Assembly (NCBI GenBank): GCA_905216055.1
Contig: CAJMSH010000002.1
Span: 1-64,000, forward strand
DNA length: 64,000 bases
Reading direction: 5' to 3'
DNA from: an uncultured bacterium
GTDB lineage: Bacteria > Cyanobacteriota > Vampirovibrionia > Gastranaerophilales > Gastranaerophilaceae
Shown: positions 13,727 through 21,592 of the stretch, one piece after another
Position numbering within the stretch: the stretch's first letter is position 1
Layout: each line of letters starts with the position of its first letter
Made by a program: the position numbers and the translations under genes
The notes under the pieces: generated by a model
Told to the model about the DNA's origin: nothing
Seen by the model: the letters and a program-made list of their open reading frames with translations, nothing else
Databases searched by the model: none

Positions 13727-14502
13727 TACGATTTACCTCCGGCAAATCTCCATTCAGACAGATTTTTCACAGGGACAAGCTCGCTCGCTTCGCTCGACTC
13801 CGCTCTTGTCAAAATCCGCCTTTCATTTAATAATCCTTTCATTGTATATTCGTCTAATTCTTCAATTTGATTTGTTTTCATTAATTTTTCAATTCTATTG
13901 ATAAGTTTAACTAATTGTCTGAATTGGTTTGTACGAGTCGCAAGGTATTCAATAGCATCGTCCTTAAACTTCAAATCAGTTAATTCTGTGAGAATTTCTT
14001 TAATATCATCTGAATTAAATTTTTCAAATTTCAGCTTTTTATAAATTCGATCCATTAAATGAGGATAACGTGCAAGTTTCTTATCTACTGCTCCCATCCC
14101 AACTAGAACCACAGGGCAACCCGTTTTATCGTGTAAATCTCTTAAGGTTTCAATAATACTTTTATCGATTAAATAATCAACCTCATCAACAATAATTACC
14201 TTGTTATTAAGCCTTAAATTATTCTCAATTAATGTAAAAGTTTCTTGGGAATGATAAAAAGCCTCCTCTCCAAGTTCTTCTGCGATTTCAGATAAAAGCC
14301 ATCTGCTTGTCATTCCTTGTGTTGCTCTTACATAAACCGAATCGTTTTTATCAGCCCACCATTGAATCGTCTGCGATTTTCCTAGACCATGTTCGCCATA
14401 AACTAATGCCATCTTAGGAATATTAGGTGGAAGTTTTTGAAGTTCATCCATCAACGATACAAATTGTTTGACATTTTTTGTCCTAATAAAAGTTTTTTTC
14501 AT
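13726..14502 (-). CDS. AAA+ transposition ATPase (MuB/TnsC-like), second module
   Basis: A 258-residue ATPase with Walker A GEHGLGKS, Walker B VIIVDEVDYL, a sensor 1-like VVLVGMGAVD and an arginine-containing YPHLMDRIYKKL segment. Unlike the prophage MuB-type protein it lacks the N-terminal HTH. It starts 3 nt after the transposase stop. Codons 227-240 cover an unusually GC-rich inverted repeat (13774-13810) encoding RAESSEASELV, which looks like an insertion into the tail. It would recruit target DNA for its transposase. Confidence 0.8.
   Translation of the reverse strand: MKKTFIRTKNVKQFVSLMDELQKLPPNIPKMALVYGEHGLGKSQTIQWWADKNDSVYVRATQGMTSRWLLSEIAEELGEEAFYHSQETFTLIENNLRLNNKVIIVDEVDYLIDKSIIETLRDLHDKTGCPVVLVGMGAVDKKLARYPHLMDRIYKKLKFEKFNSDDIKEILTELTDLKFKDDAIEYLATRTNQFRQLVKLINRIEKLMKTNQIEELDEYTMKGLLNERRILTRAESSEASELVPVKNLSEWRFAGGKS
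13774..13810. repeat. GC-rich hairpin repeat inside the ATPase gene
   Basis: GACAAG (13774-13779) and CTTGTC (13805-13810) bracket a core of CGCTCG/CTTCGCTCG units, nearly all G+C, in a gene that is otherwise about one third G+C. It preserves the reading frame. It resembles short dispersed palindromic units that occur in many genomes, but I see no second copy in this window. Confidence 0.55.
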
Positions 14503-14505
14503 AAT

Positions 14506-16497
14506 TTAATCTCCATATAAATTGTAGTATTCATCACTTCGAATGTAGTTTGTAAGCCATTTTCTATCTTCAGGATTAGTGCATCCATTTGTCATTAACC
14601 ACTCGTATTTTTCATAATCTGTATTAAAAATAGGTCTATACATCTGAAGTTCACGAGGGCTTAATTTTCTTTCCCGTTTTGGTTTTTCAATTATTGGTTG
14701 CTCAGCCATAATCCTTTCTTGCGGTTCAATCTCAATAACTTCAGCCTGTTCTTTAGGGAAGTATTTCAAGAATTCTTTTTGAGCTTTTTTAAATTGTCTT
14801 TGTTGCTTTTGAATTTGTTGTTTGAATTGCTCCATATCCTTTACAGTGCCTAAATGATTTGCCATTGGGTGAACTTTTTCAACTTGTCTTGCGACACATA
14901 AAAACTCGCCTTTAGTTGAATAAACGTGTATTTTAGTTAAATCAAATAAGCTGTATCTAATGTAAACAGAATCTCTCAACCCTAAAATAGAATCACTTCT
15001 ATAATGAAGTCCAAGAAATGTAATTCCATTTCGATTAATGGTTCTAACTTCAGTTTTCATCATTAAATCATTTAAAATATTTTTATCGATTTCTTGTTTT
15101 TGAACACTGTTTAAACATTGTTTAATTGATATTTGAGGAGCGTTCGGACAAGGTTTTGAATTGTGAAAATCTAACCAACAATCGATGTATTTTATTAATT
15201 CTTGTACAGTTGGAATGTAATTATTAGTGAGTTTTTTGTGCATCTCTCGATGAAGTTTCTCTCCTCGTTTCATCCATGCAGGCTTATTTTCAATACTTGT
15301 TCCAATGTAGCTTGGCATCATTTTTTCAAACTCTTCTTGAAATTCTCTAAAGAACCTCTCTATTACTTTTGCTCGAGCATTGTATGGTTTTGCAAATACT
15401 GATTTGATTCCGAGGTTTGCATATACTCCATTAAACCCTTCTTCGTCAAAATCACAGGATTGAAAATATTTTGCTTTGAAAGCTCTACCATTATCTTGGT
15501 AAACTACCTTCGGAATCATATCTAAATTAATGATTGCATTTCTTAATGCTGAAGCTATACATTGAGTGTTTTCACTCATCATAACTTCATAGCCGACTAA
15601 TGCTGTGGATTTCCAGTCTAAAAAACCGACCAAAGTTGCTCTGGTCGGTTTTCCGGTAAATGGATTAATTACTTGAAAGTTTAATGTATGCCCATCAGCA
15701 ATAAGTACATCTCCGACTTCCAATTTTGAAATATCCCTTTCAATATATGCTTCCACTTTATCGTGGTATGCTTTTTCACCCTCTCTGAATAAAATCCATT
15801 GTGCAAAATTATGTTTTTTATAATGCTCTGCGTATCTCCTAAAAGTTAAGTCACAAGGGATATTCTCATATCCTCTTTTTTCTAAAATATGCTTTGTAAG
15901 ATTGATTGCTTTTCCAATACTAAATTTGTTAGGATGCATAAGATATTTGAAAAATACTTCCTTCATTTCATTATTTAATATTGAATTATACTCGCCTTGT
16001 TTTTTTACTTTGTAACCAGGCAATAGAGATTTATAACTACTATTTTCTTTATATAGATGTAGCCATTGATAAAGAGTTGTCTTGCTTATTGAACCTATAA
16101 AATTATATACTTTAGGAAGTAACATTCCTGAATTATACAAATCTAAAAATACTGAATCTGCCTCTTTTTTAGTCGAATATTTCCCACGAATATTTAATAA
16201 AGCATATAAAATATCAACTCTTGCTAAGGCTGTCATTTTTGCTTTTTCAGAAATAAAAGTTGGTTCGCTATTTAAAATAGGAACTAAGGATGTTCCTTTA
16301 ATTTCCTCATCTTCAAGTTTTTCTTGAACTTCTGCCTCTAGACTTGAATAAAGTATTTCATAGGATTTACCACCTCTAACCTCAACTTCTCTAGCAATAT
16401 ATTTACCTTTTTGTATTGCAAGTCTGATTGAGCGATTACTTTTTAACCCTTTTATCCTTGCTACTTCATTTATATTTATGTATTTTTCCATACTCAC
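14506..16497 (-). CDS. MuA/TnsB-type DDE transposase, second module
   Basis: A 663-residue transposase. The N-terminal HTH is ININEVARIKGLKSNRSIRLAIQKG. The catalytic triad is Asp in VLIADGHTLNF (about 267), Asp in VVYQDNGRAFK (about 333) and Glu in KVIERFFREF (about 380), with a Mu-type C-terminal domain after it. It clearly differs from the prophage transposase. GTG 16497 or the ATG two codons later could start it; neither has a strong ribosome site. It leads a three-gene operon with the ATPase and HTH gene. Confidence 0.88.
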   Translation of the reverse strand: MSMEKYININEVARIKGLKSNRSIRLAIQKGKYIAREVEVRGGKSYEILYSSLEAEVQEKLEDEEIKGTSLVPILNSEPTFISEKAKMTALARVDILYALLNIRGKYSTKKEADSVFLDLYNSGMLLPKVYNFIGSISKTTLYQWLHLYKENSSYKSLLPGYKVKKQGEYNSILNNEMKEVFFKYLMHPNKFSIGKAINLTKHILEKRGYENIPCDLTFRRYAEHYKKHNFAQWILFREGEKAYHDKVEAYIERDISKLEVGDVLIADGHTLNFQVINPFTGKPTRATLVGFLDWKSTALVGYEVMMSENTQCIASALRNAIINLDMIPKVVYQDNGRAFKAKYFQSCDFDEEGFNGVYANLGIKSVFAKPYNARAKVIERFFREFQEEFEKMMPSYIGTSIENKPAWMKRGEKLHREMHKKLTNNYIPTVQELIKYIDCWLDFHNSKPCPNAPQISIKQCLNSVQKQEIDKNILNDLMMKTEVRTINRNGITFLGLHYRSDSILGLRDSVYIRYSLFDLTKIHVYSTKGEFLCVARQVEKVHPMANHLGTVKDMEQFKQQIQKQQRQFKKAQKEFLKYFPKEQAEVIEIEPQERIMAEQPIIEKPKRERKLSPRELQMYRPIFNTDYEKYEWLMTNGCTNPEDRKWLTNYIRSDEYYNLYGD

Positions 16498-16623
16498 ACA
16501 ATAACTCGGAAGTTTGGAAATGGAACACCGTTTCCGACTTATTGTGTCGCTTTTGTATCAATTTTTCCGAAATTTTGTGTTATTATTATTCCAACAGAAA
16601 CTTTAAATTATAGGAGGTGAATT
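16498..16623. promoter_or_regulatory. Divergent promoter/operator region of the second module
   Basis: This gene-free stretch separates the leftward transposase from the rightward gene at 16624. It holds GGAAATGG...CCGTTTCCGAC with partial dyad symmetry and a TTCCGAAAT box. TTCCGACT also occurs in the repeats at 21.06-21.24 kb, so both may bind the same protein. Confidence 0.4.
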
Positions 16624-17049
16624 ATGCAAATACAACCAATTACCAATCGCACAAGTAACACAAGTTTCGGTGCTAAAATTAACTGGGTTGGCGGTTCAAT
16701 TGTGACACCGAAAGCTAAAAAATTATTGCCAAAAAATTCCTTCAGAAGATTAGAAGAAAAAGCTAAAAAAATAGGAACAGATACTGATTCTGTACATGTT
16801 GGGCTTTGGTACACGTATGATTTTGAGCCTTCTCGTAATTTGTTTTTAAATGCATTAGGAGTGCCAACATATAGAGTAAAGGAACGCAAAACATCTTTAT
16901 CACTAACCTCTGTATTTCCATCAAAAAAAATGGTTGATGACTTACATAGAACTGAGATAAAAGGGTCTTCGGATAAACAAAAATTATCTGCATACAAAGC
17001 GATATGGAAATATCTGGATGCTTTGGAAGAACAATATAAAACTAAATAG
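16624..17049 (+). CDS. Unknown protein with N-terminal F-G motif (MQIQPI...SFGA)
   Basis: A 141-residue protein, AGGAGG before ATG 16624. The N-terminus MQIQPITNRTSNTSFGAKI carries the short motif shared by several otherwise different proteins of this window (at 17108, 17938, 19713, 20260 and 48536). The body is basic and mixed alpha/beta (VHVGLWYTYDFEPSRN ... AYKAIWKYLDALEEQY). No domain is recognised. A strong bidirectional terminator follows. Confidence 0.55.
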   Translation: MQIQPITNRTSNTSFGAKINWVGGSIVTPKAKKLLPKNSFRRLEEKAKKIGTDTDSVHVGLWYTYDFEPSRNLFLNALGVPTYRVKERKTSLSLTSVFPSKKMVDDLHRTEIKGSSDKQKLSAYKAIWKYLDALEEQYKTK

Positions 17050-17051
17050 AT

Positions 17052-17094
17052 AACTAAAAAGTCGGGCATATAACATTCCCGACTTTTTTAGTTA
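17052..17094. terminator. Bidirectional terminator
   Basis: AACTAAAAAGTCGGG pairs with CCCGACTTTTTTAGTT around an 11-nt loop, with T-runs on both strands; it separates the convergent genes at 16624 and 17108. Confidence 0.8.
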
Positions 17095-17107
17095 AATTAT
17101 TTACATA

Positions 17108-17500
17108 TTATTTAGCTTGACTTAATACTTTATCAACGTCAGGTATTTTCCCTTTTTCAAGTTTATTTGCATATCTTTCAGCTCTTTTTAGCATAAAAAT
17201 TGGCATATCAAAGAACATATTACTATTGAACGTCTTTTCTTTTACTGTTGCATAAAGATGTTTCACTTTTTTATAAAGAGGTTTGTAATCAGAAGACATA
17301 CCAGTTTTTACTAATTGAGTATTTGTTGACAAATAAATATCGTATGGATTATTTTTTTGATTTTCAATAACTTTAGAAAGCTTTTTTAATTGTCTTGCAC
17401 TAAAATTATCTCTAATGTATTTCTGAGCTTCAGAATCTATTTTTAGAGCCATCCCAAAGTTTAAATTATTACTTGAGCTTTGTATTGCTTGTATTTGCAT
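17108..17500 (-). CDS. Unknown protein with N-terminal F-G motif (MQIQAI...NFGM)
   Basis: A 130-residue basic protein. The N-terminus MQIQAIQSSSNNLNFGMAL matches the motif of the neighbour at 16624. The body has a KYIRDNFSARQLKKLSKVIENQ helix and a C-terminal RAERYANKLEKGKIPDVDKVLSQ segment. The ribosome site is AAAGGGATATATTT before ATG 17500. Function unknown. Confidence 0.55.
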   Translation of the reverse strand: MQIQAIQSSSNNLNFGMALKIDSEAQKYIRDNFSARQLKKLSKVIENQKNNPYDIYLSTNTQLVKTGMSSDYKPLYKKVKHLYATVKEKTFNSNMFFDMPIFMLKRAERYANKLEKGKIPDVDKVLSQAK

Positions 17501-17573
17501 AAATATATCCCTTTCAATTTTGAATTATCATAACATAAAAATACGAGTGTTATATTTATGATAATATTTAACT

Positions 17574-17934
17574 ATGTTTAAACGCTTACTTTTATGTTTA
17601 ATAATCCTTTTACAAGGAATATGTTTTGCTTATGACAAACAAAATGATGAGTATTCCTGTGGTGTTGTAAGTGCTTATAACCTAATAAATGAAGAATGCC
17701 CTGACTGTAAAAACAATGGAATCCCTGAGTTAAGTAAGCTATTAAAGACAGACGAAAATGGCACGACAACTTTCAACCTATGTAACGGATTAGAAAAATA
17801 CTTTTCAAAACAACAGATTAGTGCTGATATTAAATACTATGGAATAAAGTGTTCTCTCACCTATCAATTACCTTGAACAAGACGAATATGCCATAATTAA
17901 TGGAATTATACTTGTAAAAATTTTAGATAAATAG
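17574..17934 (+). pseudogene. Frameshifted secreted peptidase C39-like protein
   Basis: ATG 17574 opens a signal peptide (FKRLLLCLIILLQGICFA) followed by NDEYSCGVVSAYNLINEEC, which resembles the catalytic Cys region of C39-type papain-fold peptidases. The frame stops at 17876. In another frame the sequence continues as SPINYLEQDEYAIINGIILVKILDK to a stop at 17934, so a one-base slip near 17850 probably splits the gene. Even joined it is short and lacks an evident catalytic His, so it is likely a remnant. Confidence 0.55.
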
Positions 17935-17937
17935 TTT

Positions 17938-18516
17938 TTATTTTGTTTTAATATTTTCTTTGTTGTATTGCTCTCTAAAGAGACGATTTAAAACTTTTTC
18001 AGAAGGATTATCTACTATAGTATTATCAATTTTATATAATTCGTTAATTTCTTTCCATATAGGCTTTATATTCGCATTCCACCACTTATGATAAATATTA
18101 GAATATTCTTTTCCCAATAAGCCGTTAAATACTTCCTTATTTTCAGGATTTAGCAATTTTCTAAACAAATATTCCATAGGACCTGTTCCGTCATCACTTC
18201 TAGAAGGTTCTATATCTGTAATTTTCCCTCTACTTGTTTCTAACACTCCACGAGCATTGAATAATTCTCCCTTACGATATATCACTTTTGTTTCAATAAC
18301 TTCTTCTGAAGGATGATTTTTAAAAGCTTTACATATGCGAGAAAATAAATCTATATTACGATTTGACGAAAAGTAACCTTTTGGAGCATCTTTGCACTGC
18401 TCTAAGTAGTTACAATACTCTGCAATTCCTGAAGATTTCAAATTGATTTTTGCTTTAAAGGCAGGTAACTTTGTTTGTAAATTATTAGAATTGTTTTCAA
18501 TTTTAGCTATACGCAT
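17938..18516 (-). CDS. Unknown protein with N-terminal F-x-A motif
   Basis: A 192-residue protein. The first 25 residues, MRIAKIENNSNNLQ... PAFKAKI, follow the same plan as the neighbours: M-x-I-x-x-I, N-rich linker, F-K-A. The body contains a basic helical CKAFKNHPSEEVIETKVIYRKGEL and a tryptophan-rich IYHKWWNANIKPIWKEINELY segment. No recognised domain. The ribosome site is weak. Confidence 0.55.
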   Translation of the reverse strand: MRIAKIENNSNNLQTKLPAFKAKINLKSSGIAEYCNYLEQCKDAPKGYFSSNRNIDLFSRICKAFKNHPSEEVIETKVIYRKGELFNARGVLETSRGKITDIEPSRSDDGTGPMEYLFRKLLNPENKEVFNGLLGKEYSNIYHKWWNANIKPIWKEINELYKIDNTIVDNPSEKVLNRLFREQYNKENIKTK

Positions 18517-18697
18517 TACACCATTCTCTTTAAAGTTTTATAAATTGACATAAAAGAGCATATCACAAATTATCAACTTATACAAAATCGAATACAAACA
18601 AAACTTAAAATCAAAAAATTAGTTCATTCTTAGTTATAAAATAACAAGATAGCAAAATTTATATTTACGGGTTTTAAAAGATATTAGGAATTAAAAT

Positions 18698-19615
18698 ATG
18701 AAAATAAACGGAATAAAGACAAATATATTTAAAGATATTATTATCCCTGCGACTAAAAGAATGTTCAATTTTAAAAAAGTTGACCTTGTACGTCAGCCGG
18801 CAGCAGATACGGTTGAAGTTAGCTTATTAAAAGAGAATTTTCAAGGAATTAGTTCTAAGACTTTTAAAAAACTACTCTCACCTGAATTCACACCTAAAAC
18901 TAACTTAGATGAAAGTGGCTTAAGAATAACAACTCTGATTGATAAAAAGACAAATAAACCTGTAAACGCATATATTGCAAGAGTTGATGAAGATATCCCT
19001 AATATGGAAAAATACTATCTTATGGTTCCAGATGCAAACGGGGAAATAAATATTAAAAATAAAAATTATAGAGTTGTAGGTGATACATATTTTTATATAG
19101 ATAAAGAACAGGAAATGATAAGTCCAAAATTTGAAGGAGCATTTATTAACGGGGAACTTTGTGAAAAAGTCCTATCCTATATGAATGCAAAGGGCAATAA
19201 GGATTTTGGCGGAATCGGAACAAGAATGCATCAATTACGAGTAGAAAGAATGCTCCAAAACGGTTTGGGCAATGTTTGTATTGTTGCAGAAGGAAATTCT
19301 TTTCCATTCCATTATTCAATGGGATACAGACTACCTGATGCGAAAAGACCACTTGAAGATTCAACAAAAATATTACAAGAATTTTCAAGTTTAAATCAAA
19401 AATCTCCACGTGATAATTCAAAATACATCTTTCTCGAACGTGATAATGACAAAAAAGTCGTTATCAATTGGTCAGCGACATTAGAGCACTTTTTGAATGA
19501 TTATTACAAAAATGGCGGAACTCCACTAGTGGATTTTTCTCCAAACATGTATTTGAACGAAGCATCTCTTGAACAATGGATTGAAATGATTAAAAAACAA
19601 CCAATATTATATTAA
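18698..19615 (+). CDS. Unknown protein with possible GNAT acetyltransferase fold
   Basis: A 305-residue protein. Near residues 170-215 it has FGGIGTRMHQLRVERMLQNGLGNVCIVAEGNSFPFHYSMGYR. This resembles a GNAT core: a G-x-G acetyl-CoA loop at the helix start, an N/S-rich strand, and an FH-x-x-x-GYR ending. The N-terminal part (FNFKKVDLVRQPAADTVEVS) and C-terminal part are not recognised. A large IDKKTNKPVNAYIARVDED strand region precedes the core. Substrate unknown. Confidence 0.5.
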   Translation: MKINGIKTNIFKDIIIPATKRMFNFKKVDLVRQPAADTVEVSLLKENFQGISSKTFKKLLSPEFTPKTNLDESGLRITTLIDKKTNKPVNAYIARVDEDIPNMEKYYLMVPDANGEINIKNKNYRVVGDTYFYIDKEQEMISPKFEGAFINGELCEKVLSYMNAKGNKDFGGIGTRMHQLRVERMLQNGLGNVCIVAEGNSFPFHYSMGYRLPDAKRPLEDSTKILQEFSSLNQKSPRDNSKYIFLERDNDKKVVINWSATLEHFLNDYYKNGGTPLVDFSPNMYLNEASLEQWIEMIKKQPILY

Positions 19616-19712
19616 TTCAAATAGCAAAAAAAATATTCAGGAGTTTTGTAGTAATATAGCAGTAGAGTATAATTTAATTTATTATACAATGTTTATAGAA
19701 AGGAGTATAAAT

Positions 19713-20159
19713 ATGAATATTCAATCAATTAATGCCTATAATAATAGTCCATCATTTTCGTCAAAATTAGTTCCAAATAATACTTTGAGAGATGCATTTG
19801 ATCATGCTCGAAAAACAGGTAATGTAAAATTTTTAAATTCAATAAAAAACATTTTAAATGATGGAAAAGATAATACTGTAAAAATTGTTTCATATCGTTG
19901 TCCACAGAATACAGATGAGTATTTAAAGACTAGCTTATTTATTAATGATATGGAAAAAGACTTTTTAGATAATCAAGCTCTATTCACTTCTAAGAAAAAT
20001 ATTAGTACAGGTAACAGAATTACTGATTCAATAAAATTAATTGTAAGAAATTTCACTGATAAAAAACAAGTACGTGCAGAATTAGACGAAATATACAAAA
20101 AGTATAATTTAGAGAAAGGTGATACTAGATATCTAAGTGAAGAACCTGAATTCTTTTAA
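19713..20159 (+). CDS. Unknown protein with F-S-S variant of the N-terminal motif, possibly truncated
   Basis: A 148-residue protein; ATG 19713 has AAAGGAG upstream and is preferred to the in-frame ATG at 19689. The N-terminus MNIQSINAYNNSPSFSSKL fits the shared motif. The frame ends in TAA at 20157-20159, but the same frame continues for 19 sense codons (KEETKLLADMIDNLPTYRK) to another TAA at 20217-20219, suggesting that a nonsense change shortened the gene. Function unknown. Confidence 0.5.
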   Translation: MNIQSINAYNNSPSFSSKLVPNNTLRDAFDHARKTGNVKFLNSIKNILNDGKDNTVKIVSYRCPQNTDEYLKTSLFINDMEKDFLDNQALFTSKKNISTGNRITDSIKLIVRNFTDKKQVRAELDEIYKKYNLEKGDTRYLSEEPEFF

Positions 20160-20259
20160 AAAGAAGAAACAAAACTTCTCGCAGATATGATTGATAATTT
20201 ACCAACTTACCGTAAATAAAATATATTAATTAAAAAAGGAAGCAAGGAAGGGTCTGATA

Positions 20260-20802
20260 GTGAGAATAGAAAATAACTCAGCTTATAACCACCAAAATTT
20301 TGGAGCTCTTAAATCGATACAATGTAAAGGAGCATTTAATGTGAAGAATTACCCTAACGAAGTCCTTTGGGTAATGAAAGCATTTAGAGATTCAGAAGGA
20401 ATCTCTAAATTTTGTAAAAAATATGATGTAGAAGCAATTTTTAAAGCAAAAGAGAAGTCTTGTTCTGTTCATTGGGATGAATTTGATAGAGCTAATGCTT
20501 CAGTAACTTTACGAACAAGAATACAAAAGACACAAGATAGTGAAATAATTCCAGAGATTTCTTTGTGTAGGTATTCCGATTCAGATTCTAAGCATAATAA
20601 CTTTGCGGATACTGCTCTTTATAAATTATCAAAGGCAATCAAAAGTTTAACTTTTGAAAATCTTGAAACAGAATTGCATAAAGCTATCGAAAATATTCCA
20701 AAACCTATCACCCCAAAAAATAAAATAGAAAAAGATTTTAATGATATTGTTAAAAGTTTGCTTTCTAATAAATTTAATAATAATGAAAAACCAATTAAAT
20801 AA
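20260..20802 (+). CDS. Unknown protein with N-terminal F-G motif
   Basis: A 180-residue protein with a GTG start at 20260 behind GGAAGGG. The N-terminus VRIENNSAYNHQNFGALKS belongs to the shared motif set. The body has VLWVMKAFRDSEGISKFCKKYDVEAIFKAKE, and its last third is lysine/asparagine-rich. A hairpin terminator overlaps the stop region. No recognised domain. Confidence 0.55.
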   Translation: MRIENNSAYNHQNFGALKSIQCKGAFNVKNYPNEVLWVMKAFRDSEGISKFCKKYDVEAIFKAKEKSCSVHWDEFDRANASVTLRTRIQKTQDSEIIPEISLCRYSDSDSKHNNFADTALYKLSKAIKSLTFENLETELHKAIENIPKPITPKNKIEKDFNDIVKSLLSNKFNNNEKPIK

Positions 20803-20828
20803 AAGTCGAGAAAAATATCTCGACTTTT
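20801..20828. terminator. Hairpin terminator
   Basis: AAAAGTCGAGA pairs with TCTCGACTTTT around a 6-nt loop, with a short T-run on the plus strand. Confidence 0.7.
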
Positions 20829-20915
20829 ATTAATTTTCATATATTTATACTTCCGAGTAAATTAGAATAAATTTCCACCTAAAATTAAAATTTTGAAAAA
20901 ATTTTTAACACTGTC

Positions 20916-20972
20916 CTGTCCCAAAATTCCTGAACTGTCCCAAAATTCCTGAACTGTGTCTAAATTCCCGCC
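20916..20972. repeat. 19-bp tandem repeat (two perfect copies and one degenerate copy)
   Basis: CTGTCCCAAAATTCCTGAA occurs at 20916-20934 and again at 20935-20953; a third, degenerate unit (CTGTGTCTAAATTCC) follows. An inverted match CAGTTCAGGAAT lies at 21036-21047. Clusters of about 20-bp sites are typical of transposase-binding ends in MuA/TnsB-type elements. Confidence 0.75.
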
Positions 20973-21060
20973 ATTTAAGGTTTTGAGACACTGTCTCGTT
21001 TCAGACATTGACGGACAGTAATCGGACTTTTTTGCCAGTTCAGGAATTTCATTTTTAGCG

Positions 21061-21242
21061 ATTTCCGACTAAAAAAATCAAGATATATTTGAAACACACC
21101 CCTATTAGTTCAAAAAAATCAAATTCCTGCAATGTCTGTTCAATGATAGCAAATTCCGACTAAAAAAATCAAGATATATTTGAAACACAGCCCTATTGGT
21201 TCAAAAAAATCAAATTCCGACAATGTCTGTTCAATGGCATCG
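21061..21242. repeat. 91-bp tandem direct repeat (two copies)
   Basis: Two units at about 21061-21151 and 21152-21242 share TTCCGACTAAAAAAATCAAG, a GAAACACA run and CAATGTCTGTTCAATG with only a few differences. An inverted CAGACATTG lies at 21002-21010. The rest of 20829-21390 shows no gene, only AT-rich sequence up to tRNA-Phe. Confidence 0.8.
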
Positions 21243-21390
21243 GCACTGGTTAGTACCTGCTTGAATTCATCACCATAACTATTCAAATCTGTAACTCCTA
21301 AAATTCTATAAAATATTTTTAATTATAACATATTATTTGGCAAATTCAAATTGGATACTGTACAATTTGTTTGTTTTAGATACAAAAATA

Positions 21391-21463
21391 TGCCGCGTCT
21401 CGGAATCGAACCAAGGACACAGGGATTTTCAGTCCCTTGCTCTACCAACTGAGCTAACGCGGC
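21391..21463 (-). tRNA. tRNA-Phe (GAA)
   Basis: Acceptor arms GCCGCGT and ACGCGGC pair fully, with discriminator A. The D arm is GCTC/GAGC, the anticodon loop CTGAAAATC gives GAA, and the T arm is CTTGG-TTCGATT-CCGAG. CCA is not encoded. The gene lies 148 bp from the tandem-repeat region. Confidence 0.95.
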
Positions 21464-21592
21464 ATATTTTATTTAGTTGTAAATCTTTTAATATTGAGGC
21501 AAAAAATATTCGTCTGGAGTAAATGGATATAAATATTTATTTGCCACGTTTTTTATTATACTGGCTGAAAATTTTCAGTCAAGAATTTTTTT

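Noticed and set aside
13016..16497. CRISPR-associated transposon (Tn7-like CAST)
   Set aside because: A TnsB/TnsC-like pair is present, but there is no Cas12k or Cascade gene, no CRISPR array and no TniQ zinc-finger protein between 12.8 and 21.4 kb.
20916..21242. CRISPR array
   Set aside because: The repeats are 19 and 91 bp in direct tandem without regular unique spacers, and no cas genes are near.
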